Below are positions 1-6,849 of a stretch of DNA of 8,304 nucleotides, one piece after another. Source of the DNA: Rhodospirillales bacterium (GTDB lineage: Bacteria; Pseudomonadota; Alphaproteobacteria; Rhodospirillales; JAPHTL01); assembly GCA_026193355.1 (NCBI GenBank), contig JAPHTL010000247.1:1-8304 (forward strand). The letters run 5' to 3'. A program made the position numbers and the translations under genes. Below the pieces are notes generated by a model. It was not told where the DNA came from. It made no database searches and worked only from the letters and a program-made list of their open reading frames with translations. The stretch's first letter is position 1. Every line of letters starts with the position of its first letter.

Positions 1-54
1 AATCTCGTCGCCGCATTGCCCGCGACGCTCTTGCTTATGGATTATCGAACAGAC

Positions 55-864
55 ATGACGCTTATCAACCGCTTCTTCGAACGCCTTCCCGGGCTTTCCA
101 TTATCGTTCTTGTGGCGCTTGTCGCCGGCTGTTCGGGCGACGATGTGGACGCCTATGTCGAACGCCCCGTCGAGGAGCTTTATACCGAGGCGACGACAGC
201 CCTGGAGGCGGGTGAAACGCTGAAGGCCGCGCGCCTTTTCGACGAGGTTGAACGTCAGCACCCCTATTCGGCCTGGGCGACGAAGGCGCAGTTGATGGCC
301 GCCTACGCCTATTACGAAAACTCATATTTTGATGAGGCGATCGCCGCGCTCAACCGGTTCATCCAGTTGCACCCGACGAATCGTGATGCGCCCTACGCCC
401 ATTATCTGCTGGCGCTTTGCTATTATGAGCAGATCTCGGATATCACCCGGGACCAGAGCATGACCTTGCAGGCGCTGTCGCACCTTGAAACCGTGACAAA
501 GCGTTATCCGAACAGCAAATACGCGCAGGACGCCAGATTGAAAATCGACCTTGCCTACGACCATCTGGCGGGCAAGGAAATGGATGTGGGCCGCGGGCAG
601 CAGCGTCGGGGGCAGTGTATCGCCGCAATCAACCGTTTCCGCAACGTGGTCGAAAAATACCAGACGACCACCCATGTGCCTGAGGCCCTTCACAGGCTGA
701 CGGAATGCTATTCGCATCTGGGAATGGAGGACGAGGCAAAGAAAACCGCCGCTGTTCTCGGTCACAATTTTCCCGGCTCCGAATGGTACATCGACAGCTA
801 CGAAATGGTTGAGGGAAAACAGGTGCGGCCGAAGGAAGACAAGCCCTGGTACAAGCTCTGGTAG
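55..864 (+). CDS. bamD: Outer membrane protein assembly factor BamD (lipoprotein)
   Basis: BamD (also called ComL) is the essential lipoprotein of the BAM complex, which folds beta-barrel proteins into the outer membrane; it sits on the periplasmic face of that membrane. From the ATG at 55 the protein has 269 residues (E. coli BamD has about 245). A hydrophobic signal segment ends in the lipobox VAGC with the lipidated Cys at residue 26. TPR-like helical repeats follow, including the ERQHPYS and KRYPNSKYAQDARLK segments, and the tail has the family-like FPGSEWYIDSY stretch. The start is uncertain: the frame is open from base 1, with an in-frame TTG at 16 and ATG at 37, and no start has a clear Shine-Dalgarno. 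I prefer 55 because it gives a normal short signal peptide. One oddity lies at residues 180-188, where the usual Tyr-Tyr pair is replaced by Gly-Gln-Gln. recN follows after 51 bases. Confidence 0.93.
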   Translation: MTLINRFFERLPGLSIIVLVALVAGCSGDDVDAYVERPVEELYTEATTALEAGETLKAARLFDEVERQHPYSAWATKAQLMAAYAYYENSYFDEAIAALNRFIQLHPTNRDAPYAHYLLALCYYEQISDITRDQSMTLQALSHLETVTKRYPNSKYAQDARLKIDLAYDHLAGKEMDVGRGQQRRGQCIAAINRFRNVVEKYQTTTHVPEALHRLTECYSHLGMEDEAKKTAAVLGHNFPGSEWYIDSYEMVEGKQVRPKEDKPWYKLW

Positions 865-915
865 GTGGCCATGCCCGAGGGTGGTCGAACACAAGGGGAA
901 TTCCGGTAACACCCC

Positions 916-2586
916 ATGCTGCAAAGCCTTTCCATCCGAGATGTTGTTCTGATCGACAGGCTGGACCTGTCCTTTCGGTCCGGCCTGTGCGTTCTGACGG
1001 GGGAAACCGGCGCGGGGAAGTCGATCCTTCTTGATGCGCTGGGGCTTGCCCTCGGTGGTCGTGCAGAATCGCGGCTGGTGCGCGCTGGTGCTGAACAGGC
1101 GTCGGTCACGGCGGCTTTCGATATCGAAATCGACCACCCCGTATTCGAAATTCTCCGCGACAACGCGCTGGACGTCGATGACGGCCTTATCCTTCGGCGC
1201 ACCCTTTCGGCTGAAGGCCGATCCCGCGCCTTCATCAATGACCAACCAGTCAGCGTCGCCCTGTTGCGCGACGTCGGCGGCGCACTTGTTGAAATCCACG
1301 GGCAGTTCGAAACACAGGGGTTGCTTGACCCAAAGGTCCATCGGGGGCTTCTCGATACCTATGGGGGGCTGGGCAAGGAGTTGTCCGACACCAAAAAGGC
1401 TTATGTCGACTGGCGCGCCGCGCGCGATGCCGTCGCGCAGGCCGAAGAGGATTTTGAAAAATCACGGAACGAGGAAGATTTCCTGCGTCATGCCGTTGAG
1501 GAACTGTCGGTTCTGAACCCCGGTCCGGGAGAGGATGAGGAACTGGCTTCCCGTCGCGCCCTGATGATGAACGGTGAAAAGCTGGCCGATTCGTTGAAGG
1601 CCGCACAAAATGACCTGATGTCGGGATCGGGCGTGGAGGGCGCTCTACGTTCCGCCTTGCGCAACCTTGAACGAATCGCAGACAAGGCCGACGGCCTCCT
1701 CGACGACGCCATTGCCGCCCTGGACCGTGCGGCGATCGAGGCGACCGAGGGGATTGCGCAGCTTGACCGCACGGCAGCGGCGCTGGACCTCGACCCCCGG
1801 CAACTGGAAAAGGTTGAGGAGCGGCTGTTTGCGCTACGCGCAGCAGCACGTAAATACAATGTGGGCGTTGATGATCTTGCCGCGCTTCGTGAGCGCTTCG
1901 AAGGCCAGCTTATGGCGATCGAAGACGGCGGTGCGGGCCTCGAAAAGTTGCGAAAGGCGGCCTCTGCGGCCAGGGAAAACTATGTGGCGGCGGGCCAGCG
2001 GCTGGGAAGCGCGCGGCAGGATTCTGCGCGGGCGCTGGATGAAGCCGTACGGGTGGAACTGGAACCCCTGCGGCTTGGCAATGCGCGGTTTGAAACGCTT
2101 GTTGCCCCCCTGGAGGAGGCCGATTGGGGCGAAAGCGGCCTTGATTCCGTTGCCTTTCTGGTCGCGACCAACCCCGGTGCAGCCGCGGGTCCCATTGCGA
2201 AGATTGCTTCAGGGGGGGAACTGGCGCGTTTCATGCTGGCGTTGAAGGTGGTTCTGGCCAAGGCGGACCCCGTGCCGACGCTTGTGTTCGATGAGGTCGA
2301 TTCGGGTATCGGCGGCGCGACGGCGGCGGCCGTCGGCGAACGGCTCAGCCGACTGGCCGATGGTGTGCAGGTTCTGGTCGTCACCCATTCGCCGCAGGTT
2401 GCGTCCCGCGGCGCGCATCACTGGCGTGTGTCGAAACCGGAATCGGGGGGGAAGGTGCGTACGACGGTCGAACCTTTGGCTCAACCCGATCGGCAGGAGG
2501 AAATCGCCCGGATGCTGGCGGGTGAACAGGTTACCGAAGAAGCCCGCGCCGCTGCGGGACGCCTGATCGATGGAGATATGGCGTGA
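916..2586 (+). CDS. recN: DNA repair protein RecN (SMC-like ATPase)
   Basis: RecN is a cytoplasmic SMC-family ATPase recruited to double-strand breaks, where it helps hold DNA together for RecA-dependent repair. The 556-residue length is normal. The Walker A motif GETGAGKS is at residues 29-36, a Q-loop-like IHGQFE segment at about 127-132, the ABC signature SGGELARF from residue 432, and Walker B LVFDEVDSG around residues 456-464. The region between about 140 and 400 is rich in Glu, Arg, Ala and Leu, as expected of the short RecN coiled coil. The ATG at 916 gives the family-like N-terminus MLQSLSIRDVVLIDRLDL, but no good Shine-Dalgarno precedes it; the nearest purine run (AAGGGG) ends 17 bases upstream. 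The TGA stop overlaps the ligA GTG start. Two runs of seven G lie inside the gene. A partial LexA-like site lies in the gap upstream. Confidence 0.97.
   Translation: MLQSLSIRDVVLIDRLDLSFRSGLCVLTGETGAGKSILLDALGLALGGRAESRLVRAGAEQASVTAAFDIEIDHPVFEILRDNALDVDDGLILRRTLSAEGRSRAFINDQPVSVALLRDVGGALVEIHGQFETQGLLDPKVHRGLLDTYGGLGKELSDTKKAYVDWRAARDAVAQAEEDFEKSRNEEDFLRHAVEELSVLNPGPGEDEELASRRALMMNGEKLADSLKAAQNDLMSGSGVEGALRSALRNLERIADKADGLLDDAIAALDRAAIEATEGIAQLDRTAAALDLDPRQLEKVEERLFALRAAARKYNVGVDDLAALRERFEGQLMAIEDGGAGLEKLRKAASAARENYVAAGQRLGSARQDSARALDEAVRVELEPLRLGNARFETLVAPLEEADWGESGLDSVAFLVATNPGAAAGPIAKIASGGELARFMLALKVVLAKADPVPTLVFDEVDSGIGGATAAAVGERLSRLADGVQVLVVTHSPQVASRGAHHWRVSKPESGGKVRTTVEPLAQPDRQEEIARMLAGEQVTEEARAAAGRLIDGDMA
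2572..2586 (+). promoter_or_regulatory. ligA ribosome binding site and recN/ligA GTGA overlap
   Basis: GGAG at 2572-2575 lies inside the last recN codons, seven bases before the GTG at 2583. The GTG shares its last two bases with the recN TGA stop (2584-2586). This layout fits termination-reinitiation, so LigA made from this mRNA would depend on RecN translation. The spacing decides the ligA start; coupling itself is inferred. Confidence 0.75.
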
Positions 2587-4673
2587 GTGGCGGGCTTAGA
2601 GACCTTCCCGTCGATATGCTTACGTCGGAAGAGGCAGAGGCCGAACTGGCGGCCCTTGTCGCCGAGATCGGCGCGCATGACGAACATTATTATCAGAATG
2701 ACACACCGGTCATAACGGATGCCGAATACGATGCCCTTCGCCTGCGCAACGAGGCGATAGAAATACGCTTTCCCCTTCTCGTTCGGCCCGACAGCCCGAC
2801 CCGCAGGGTTGGCGCAGCGCCCGCAGCCGGGTTCGCCAAGGTCACCCATGCGCGGCCCATGCTTTCGCTCGGCAATGCTTTTGACGAGGAAGACGTACGC
2901 GAGTTCATCGCCCGCATACGGCGTTTTCTGGGCCTGACGGAAGAACAGGCCATCGATATCGTTGCCGAACCGAAAATCGACGGCCTGTCCATTTCGCTTC
3001 GCTATGAAAAGGGGCGGCTCGTTCAGGGGGCGACGCGGGGCGACGGCGCAACGGGCGAGGATGTAACCACCAACCTGATGACGATGCCCGACAGCGAATT
3101 GCCCAAGAAGCTGGCGGACGATGCCCCGGATATCCTTGAGGTCCGGGGTGAGGTCTACATGAGCAAGAGCGAATTTCTTGCGCTCAATACCCGGCAGGAA
3201 GAGAAGGGCGCGAAGATCTTCGCCAATCCCCGCAATGCGGCGGCCGGTTCATTGCGTCAGAAAGATTCGTCGGTGACTGCCCGCCGCCCGCTTCATTTCT
3301 TCGCCTATGCCTGGGGAGAGGCCAGCGACCCGATCGCGCAAACCCAGTGGGAAGCGATTCGTCGGTTCGAAGGCTGGGGATTCAAGGTCAACCCGCTGGC
3401 GCGATTGTGCGCGGACGTGGAGGGCCTATTGTCTCTTTACGCCGAAGTTGCCGCGAACCGTGGCCGCCTTGACTACGATATCGACGGCGTCGTCTACAAG
3501 GTCAACCGGTTGGACTGGCAGGAACGGCTGGGCCAGGTCAGCCGCGCGCCGCGATGGGCGATTGCCCACAAGTTCCCCGCCGAAAAAGCGATTACGGTTT
3601 TGAAAGCGATTTCAATTCAGGTCGGGCGCACCGGCGTCCTGACGCCGGTTGCCGATCTGGAGCCGGTGACCGTTGGCGGTGTCGTCGTTTCCCGGGCCAC
3701 GCTGCACAATGCCGATTACATCCGCGACAAGGACATCCGTATCGGCGATACGGTCGTCGTTCAACGGGCGGGGGATGTCATCCCCCAGGTGGTTGAGGTC
3801 GTGGCGGATAAAAGGCCGCAAGGGGCGGCTCCCTTCGCTTTTCCCGATCGTTGCCCGGTCTGCGACAGCCATGCGCAGCGCGAGGACGGCGAGGCCGCGA
3901 CACGTTGCACGGGCGGGCTGATCTGCGAAGCGCAGATGGTGGAACGTCTGAAGCATTTCGTATCCCGTGATGCCTTTGACATCGAGGGACTAGGCGGGAA
4001 ACACATCGATACTTTCCACGAAGAAGGCCTGATCAAAACGCCTGCGGACATTTTTCGACTGCGTGAAAGGCGCGACGAGATCGCCGGGCGGGAAGGCTGG
4101 GGCGAGAAATCCGCCGATAATCTGCTTCGCGCGCTGGAAGAAAGGCGCAGTATTTCCCTCGACAGGTTCATCTATGCGCTGGGTATCCGGCAGGTCGGCC
4201 GGGCAACGGCGCGGCTGCTGGCGAAGCAGTACATGACATACGACGCCTGGGCCAGGGGTATGCGCGACGCCGCCATTCACGGGGGCGAAGCCTATGAGGA
4301 ACTGATCAACATCGATGGTGTCGGTCCCTCGGTGGCGGGCGATCTGATCGCCTTCATGGCCGAACCGCACAACCGCGATGTGCTGGACCAACTGGTTCGG
4401 GAAGTCGCCGTGGAGGATTTTGAAGCGCCCGCCGCCAGTGGTTCTCCCGTCGACGGGAGAACGGTGGTGTTCACCGGAACGCTGGAAACCATCACCCGCA
4501 ACGAGGCCAAGGCGCGCGCCGAAACCATGGGCGCAAAGGTTTCCGGCTCCGTTTCCGGAAGGACCGATTACGTGGTGGCCGGGGCTGATGCGGGATCAAA
4601 GCTGAAAAAAGCGCAGGAGCTTGGCGTCACGGTGCTCAGCGAAGAGGAGTGGTTGAACCTGATCGGCGGATGA
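2583..4673 (+). CDS. ligA: NAD+-dependent DNA ligase LigA
   Basis: LigA seals nicks during replication and repair, using NAD+ to adenylate itself and then the 5'-phosphate. At 696 residues all domains are present in order. The Ia domain (about 14-80) has the HDEHYYQND and ITDAEYDAL motifs. The adenylation domain carries the KIDG motif, with nucleophile Lys131. An OB fold spans about 335-415. A four-cysteine zinc finger (C424, C427, C442, C448) ends in LICEAQ. Helix-hairpin-helix repeats run from about 455 to 600, and the C-terminal BRCT domain (about 621-694) has VVFTGTL and the late Trp690. The GTG at 2583 overlaps the recN stop as GTGA. It is preceded by GGAG at 2572-2575 with a 7-base spacer, which supports it over the internal ATG at 2616. 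It is the last plus-strand gene and converges on atpF. Confidence 0.98.
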   Translation: MSGGLRDLPVDMLTSEEAEAELAALVAEIGAHDEHYYQNDTPVITDAEYDALRLRNEAIEIRFPLLVRPDSPTRRVGAAPAAGFAKVTHARPMLSLGNAFDEEDVREFIARIRRFLGLTEEQAIDIVAEPKIDGLSISLRYEKGRLVQGATRGDGATGEDVTTNLMTMPDSELPKKLADDAPDILEVRGEVYMSKSEFLALNTRQEEKGAKIFANPRNAAAGSLRQKDSSVTARRPLHFFAYAWGEASDPIAQTQWEAIRRFEGWGFKVNPLARLCADVEGLLSLYAEVAANRGRLDYDIDGVVYKVNRLDWQERLGQVSRAPRWAIAHKFPAEKAITVLKAISIQVGRTGVLTPVADLEPVTVGGVVVSRATLHNADYIRDKDIRIGDTVVVQRAGDVIPQVVEVVADKRPQGAAPFAFPDRCPVCDSHAQREDGEAATRCTGGLICEAQMVERLKHFVSRDAFDIEGLGGKHIDTFHEEGLIKTPADIFRLRERRDEIAGREGWGEKSADNLLRALEERRSISLDRFIYALGIRQVGRATARLLAKQYMTYDAWARGMRDAAIHGGEAYEELINIDGVGPSVAGDLIAFMAEPHNRDVLDQLVREVAVEDFEAPAASGSPVDGRTVVFTGTLETITRNEAKARAETMGAKVSGSVSGRTDYVVAGADAGSKLKKAQELGVTVLSEEEWLNLIGG

Positions 4674-4682
4674 GGGCGCAAT

Positions 4683-4707
4683 AAAAAAGGGAGGGCATTG
4701 CCCTCCC
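4683..4707 (-). terminator. Rho-independent terminator of the F0 ATP synthase operon
   Basis: The perfect inverted repeat GGGAGGGC / GCCCTCCC (4689-4696 and 4700-4707, three-base loop) is followed on the minus strand by six T residues (the A run at 4683-4688). This is a textbook intrinsic terminator about 25 bases beyond the atpF stop. On the plus strand the A run would extend the stem base, but the downstream bases (TGATTCTCTG) are a poor U tract, so it should act mainly on the atp transcript and only weakly on ligA. Confidence 0.88.
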
Positions 4708-4732
4708 TGATTCTCTGATGGCCAGTTCGCTA

Positions 4733-5266
4733 TCAGTGCAGCTTGTCGCCCAGTTCCTTGATCGCGGTGTCGATCAGGGCGGTCGCCTTGTCGTCGGTCA
4801 TGTTGTCGACGAGCACCCGTCGCGTCGCCTCGATGGCGATGTCGGCGGCCATTGACTTGACCTCCTTGATCGCCCGCGTTTCGGCCTGCGCTATCCTGTC
4901 CAGCGCCATTTGCTCGCGGCGCTTCATACTGCCTTCCAGCTCCGCCACGGCGCGCTCGCGAATGCGTTCGGCCTCTTCCTTGGCGCGGGTGACGATCATT
5001 TCGGCTTCCTTGATCGCATCGCGCTGCTTGCGCTGGTTTGTGGCGAGAATGGCTTGCGCTTCCTCGCGTAGTTTTTGCGCCTCGTCAAGACGGGCGCGGA
5101 TTGTTTCCGCCCGATCATCCAGCGCGGTGCCGGCGAGCAGATAGATCTTCTTGCCTGCCAGAAGCATGAAAAGGACAAAGGCGACGGCGACCCAGAATGT
5201 CGTTGAATGATAGAACGGTTCGGCGTGGGCTGCTGCGTGAGCAGCATCAGCGGCATAAGCGTTCAT
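4733..5266 (-). CDS. atpF: F0F1 ATP synthase subunit b
   Basis: Subunit b is one of the two peripheral-stalk proteins that anchor the F1 head to subunit a in the inner membrane. The 177-residue product has an Ala/His-rich N-terminus and one membrane helix at about residues 23-45 (FWVAVAFVLFMLLAGKKIYLL). A long charged helix follows (about 50-150, rich in Glu, Arg, Lys and Ala), typical of the stalk dimer, and ends in TDDKATALIDTAIKELGDKL. The ATG at 5266 overlaps the atpF' stop as ATGA, which suggests coupled, equimolar synthesis of b and b'. GGAG lies about 10 bases upstream. It is the last gene of the operon. Assignment as b rather than b' rests on its position after the more divergent copy, as in other alphaproteobacterial F0 operons; the reverse naming is less likely. 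Confidence 0.92.
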   Translation of the reverse strand: MNAYAADAAHAAAHAEPFYHSTTFWVAVAFVLFMLLAGKKIYLLAGTALDDRAETIRARLDEAQKLREEAQAILATNQRKQRDAIKEAEMIVTRAKEEAERIRERAVAELEGSMKRREQMALDRIAQAETRAIKEVKSMAADIAIEATRRVLVDNMTDDKATALIDTAIKELGDKLH

Positions 5267-5757
5267 CGGGCCCGTGCTCCCATGACAGCGGCGACGGCAT
5301 CCTCGATCGCCTTGTCGGTGACCTTTACGCCAGCCAGTTTCTCCGCCGCCTCTTTCGTAAGATCTCCGGAAATTTCACTGATCTGGCCAATCGCCGCGTC
5401 ACGCGCAGCGGCAATCTTTTTCTCGCCGGCGGCAATATCAGCCGCAAGTTTGTCACCCAGAGCTTTTTGCCGTTCTGCGGCCTCTGCCGACAACTGATCC
5501 GACACTTCGCGGATTGCCGCTTGTGCCTCGGCGCGCGCCTTGGTCAACGCCTCGTCGTAGGCAACCGCGGCGGCTTCCGCTTCCTCTTTCAGCGTCGCCG
5601 CCCGATCAAGGTCGTCGTCGATGCGGTTCTGGCGTTCCTCAAGGATCTGTCCGACACGCGGAAGCGCCACCTTCGCCATGATGACATACATGGCGATAAA
5701 GGTGATCGCGAGCCAGACCAGCTGGGGTGCGAAAGTGGTTACGTCGAGTTGCGGCAT
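5263..5757 (-). CDS. atpF': F0F1 ATP synthase subunit b'
   Basis: This is the second b-type stalk subunit (also called AtpG or AtpX), found in alphaproteobacteria, cyanobacteria and chloroplasts, where b and b' form a heterodimer. From the ATG at 5757 it has 164 residues. The N-terminus MPQLDVTTFAPQLVWLAI leads into a membrane helix (about 10-30), followed by ALPRVGQILEERQNRID and a long Ala/Glu/Lys-rich helix. The frame extends upstream to a GTG at 5781. I reject that start because GGGAG at 5764-5768 sits six bases before the ATG at 5757 and the family begins near this point. The stop overlaps the atpF start by four bases. The 77-base gap from atpE contains a strong hairpin. Confidence 0.92.
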   Translation of the reverse strand: MPQLDVTTFAPQLVWLAITFIAMYVIMAKVALPRVGQILEERQNRIDDDLDRAATLKEEAEAAAVAYDEALTKARAEAQAAIREVSDQLSAEAAERQKALGDKLAADIAAGEKKIAAARDAAIGQISEISGDLTKEAAEKLAGVKVTDKAIEDAVAAVMGARAR

Positions 5758-5781
5758 CGTGCGCTCCCGAATGGCTGGCAC

Positions 5782-5813
5782 CCGGCGGCCGACCCTAAGG
5801 CGCGGCCGTCCGG
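5782..5813 (-). promoter_or_regulatory. Strong GC hairpin between atpE and atpF'
   Basis: CCGGCGGCCG at 5782-5791 pairs with CGGCCG-T-CCGG at 5803-5813, giving ten base pairs with one bulged base and an 11-base loop. On the atp mRNA it lies between the atpE stop and the atpF' ribosome binding site. No T run follows, so it is not an ordinary terminator. A role in partial attenuation, mRNA processing or 3' protection of the atpE message is inferred from the need for many c subunits per complex. Confidence 0.6.
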
Positions 5814-5834
5814 CGCAAAGCCGTCATTCACGGA

Positions 5835-6059
5835 TCAGGTGAACAGGATAAGGAACGCGATCAGCAGGGCGTAGAGCGCGACGGCCTCAACCAGGGCGAA
5901 GCCGAGCATCGCCAGACCGAAGGTCTGCGAGCGGGAAGCCGGGTTGCGACCGACCGAGCTGATCAGCGATGAGAAGATGTTGCCGATACCGGCGCCAACG
6001 CCGGAAAGGCCGATAACCGCGAGACCGGCACCAATCATCTTAGCGGCAGCAAGTTCCAT
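5835..6059 (-). CDS. atpE: F0F1 ATP synthase subunit c
   Basis: Subunit c forms the rotating ring in the inner membrane that carries protons past subunit a. The 74-residue protein is the usual length for a short alphaproteobacterial c subunit. It is a helical hairpin: a Gly-rich first helix (about 8-32, with GLSGVGAGIGNIF), the polar loop with RNP at 38-40, and a second helix (about 47-72) carrying the essential carboxylate Glu58 in GFALVEAVALYALL. Glu58 is followed by Ala rather than Ser or Thr, and this fits proton rather than sodium coupling (inference). The ATG at 6059 has GAGGAA at 6068-6073 with an 8-base spacer, in an A-rich leader likely to be unstructured. That suits strong translation. 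The gap from atpB is 42 bases. Confidence 0.97.
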   Translation of the reverse strand: MELAAAKMIGAGLAVIGLSGVGAGIGNIFSSLISSVGRNPASRSQTFGLAMLGFALVEAVALYALLIAFLILFT

Positions 6060-6101
6060 GGTCCTAATTCCTCTGTATGGATCGTTAAGTTGTTTCGATC
6101 G

Positions 6102-6830
6102 TTAGTGATGAAGATGTATCGCATCATTCAGGTAAATGCAGGTCAGAACTGCGAAAACGTATGCCTGAAGGAATGCGATGATGAACTCAAATCCCGTCAG
6201 CGCCACATCGACAGCCAGCGGGGCCCATCCGCCGAGGAAGCCCAGCGGAATGATAAATGCCGCGAAGACCTTCATCATCGTGTGTCCGGCCGTCATGTTG
6301 GCGAACAGACGAATGGCGAGGCTTACGGGACGTGACAGATAGGAAAGAATTTCAATCGGCACCAGCATTGGCATCATCACCACGGGAACGCCCGAGGGAA
6401 CGAAATAGCCGAGAAACTTTGCGCCGTGGCGGATGAAACCGATCAGGGTCACACCGAGGAACACAACGATCGCCATACCGAAGGTAACGATGATGTGGCT
6501 GGTGAAGGTGAAGCTGAAGGGGATCATGCCCATGAGGTTGCCGAACAGGATGAACATGAACAGCGAGAAGATGAAGGGGAAGTAACGTCGCCCTTCCGAT
6601 CCCACGTTGTCCCGTATCATGTTTGCGACAAATTCGTAGGTGACTTCGGCCAGCGCCTGCCAGCGGCCCGGAACGAGGGCGCGACCGCGCATGCTGAGCG
6701 TCAGGAATGCGGTGACGGCAGTAACCGTCAAAACCATCATGAGGGATGAATTGGTGAACGAGGCATCTATGCCTGCGATCTCGATCGGGATCAGGGGTTT
6801 GATCTCGAATTGACTGAGCGGATTGGCCAC
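6102..6830 (-). CDS. atpB: F0F1 ATP synthase subunit a
   Basis: Subunit a is the stationary membrane protein that holds the two proton half-channels next to the c ring. The 242-residue product has several hydrophobic helices and the diagnostic SRPVSLAIRLFANMTAGH segment, with the essential Arg at residue 174 (E. coli Arg210). Near the C-terminus lie Glu215 and Gln222 in GFEFIIAFLQAYVFAVL, the other conserved polar positions of the channel. The N-terminus (NPLSQFEIKPL) is of the alphaproteobacterial type. The start is a GTG at 6830, preceded by GAGGG at 6836-6840 with a five-base spacer; the next Met is residue 31, too late. It lies 19 bases after atpI and 42 bases before atpE. Confidence 0.97.
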   Translation of the reverse strand: MANPLSQFEIKPLIPIEIAGIDASFTNSSLMMVLTVTAVTAFLTLSMRGRALVPGRWQALAEVTYEFVANMIRDNVGSEGRRYFPFIFSLFMFILFGNLMGMIPFSFTFTSHIIVTFGMAIVVFLGVTLIGFIRHGAKFLGYFVPSGVPVVMMPMLVPIEILSYLSRPVSLAIRLFANMTAGHTMMKVFAAFIIPLGFLGGWAPLAVDVALTGFEFIIAFLQAYVFAVLTCIYLNDAIHLHH

Positions 6831-6849
6831 GCTAACCCTCGCTAGACTT

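Noticed and set aside
1..54. Possible end of an upstream gene such as lpxC, including a frame ending in TGA at 56-58 that overlaps the bamD ATG
   Set aside because: Only 18 codons are visible and the peptide does not resemble an LpxC C-terminus that I recognise, so no partial gene is called.
322..1341. 339-codon open frame on the minus strand opposite bamD and recN
   Set aside because: It overlaps two well-supported genes, straddles their gap, and has no recognisable domain. Long antisense frames are common in GC-rich coding DNA.
4715..4736. CTGAT/ATCAG inverted repeat at the atpF stop
   Set aside because: Five base pairs with a 12-base loop is within chance, and a much stronger hairpin lies next to it.
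5758..5781. N-terminal extension of atpF' to a GTG at 5781
   Set aside because: The ATG at 5757 has GGGAG six bases upstream and gives the usual family N-terminus; the extension encodes the ribosome site itself.
5197..5874. 225-codon plus-strand open frame opposite atpF and atpF'
   Set aside because: It is antisense to two clear ATP synthase genes, with no motif and no ribosome site.
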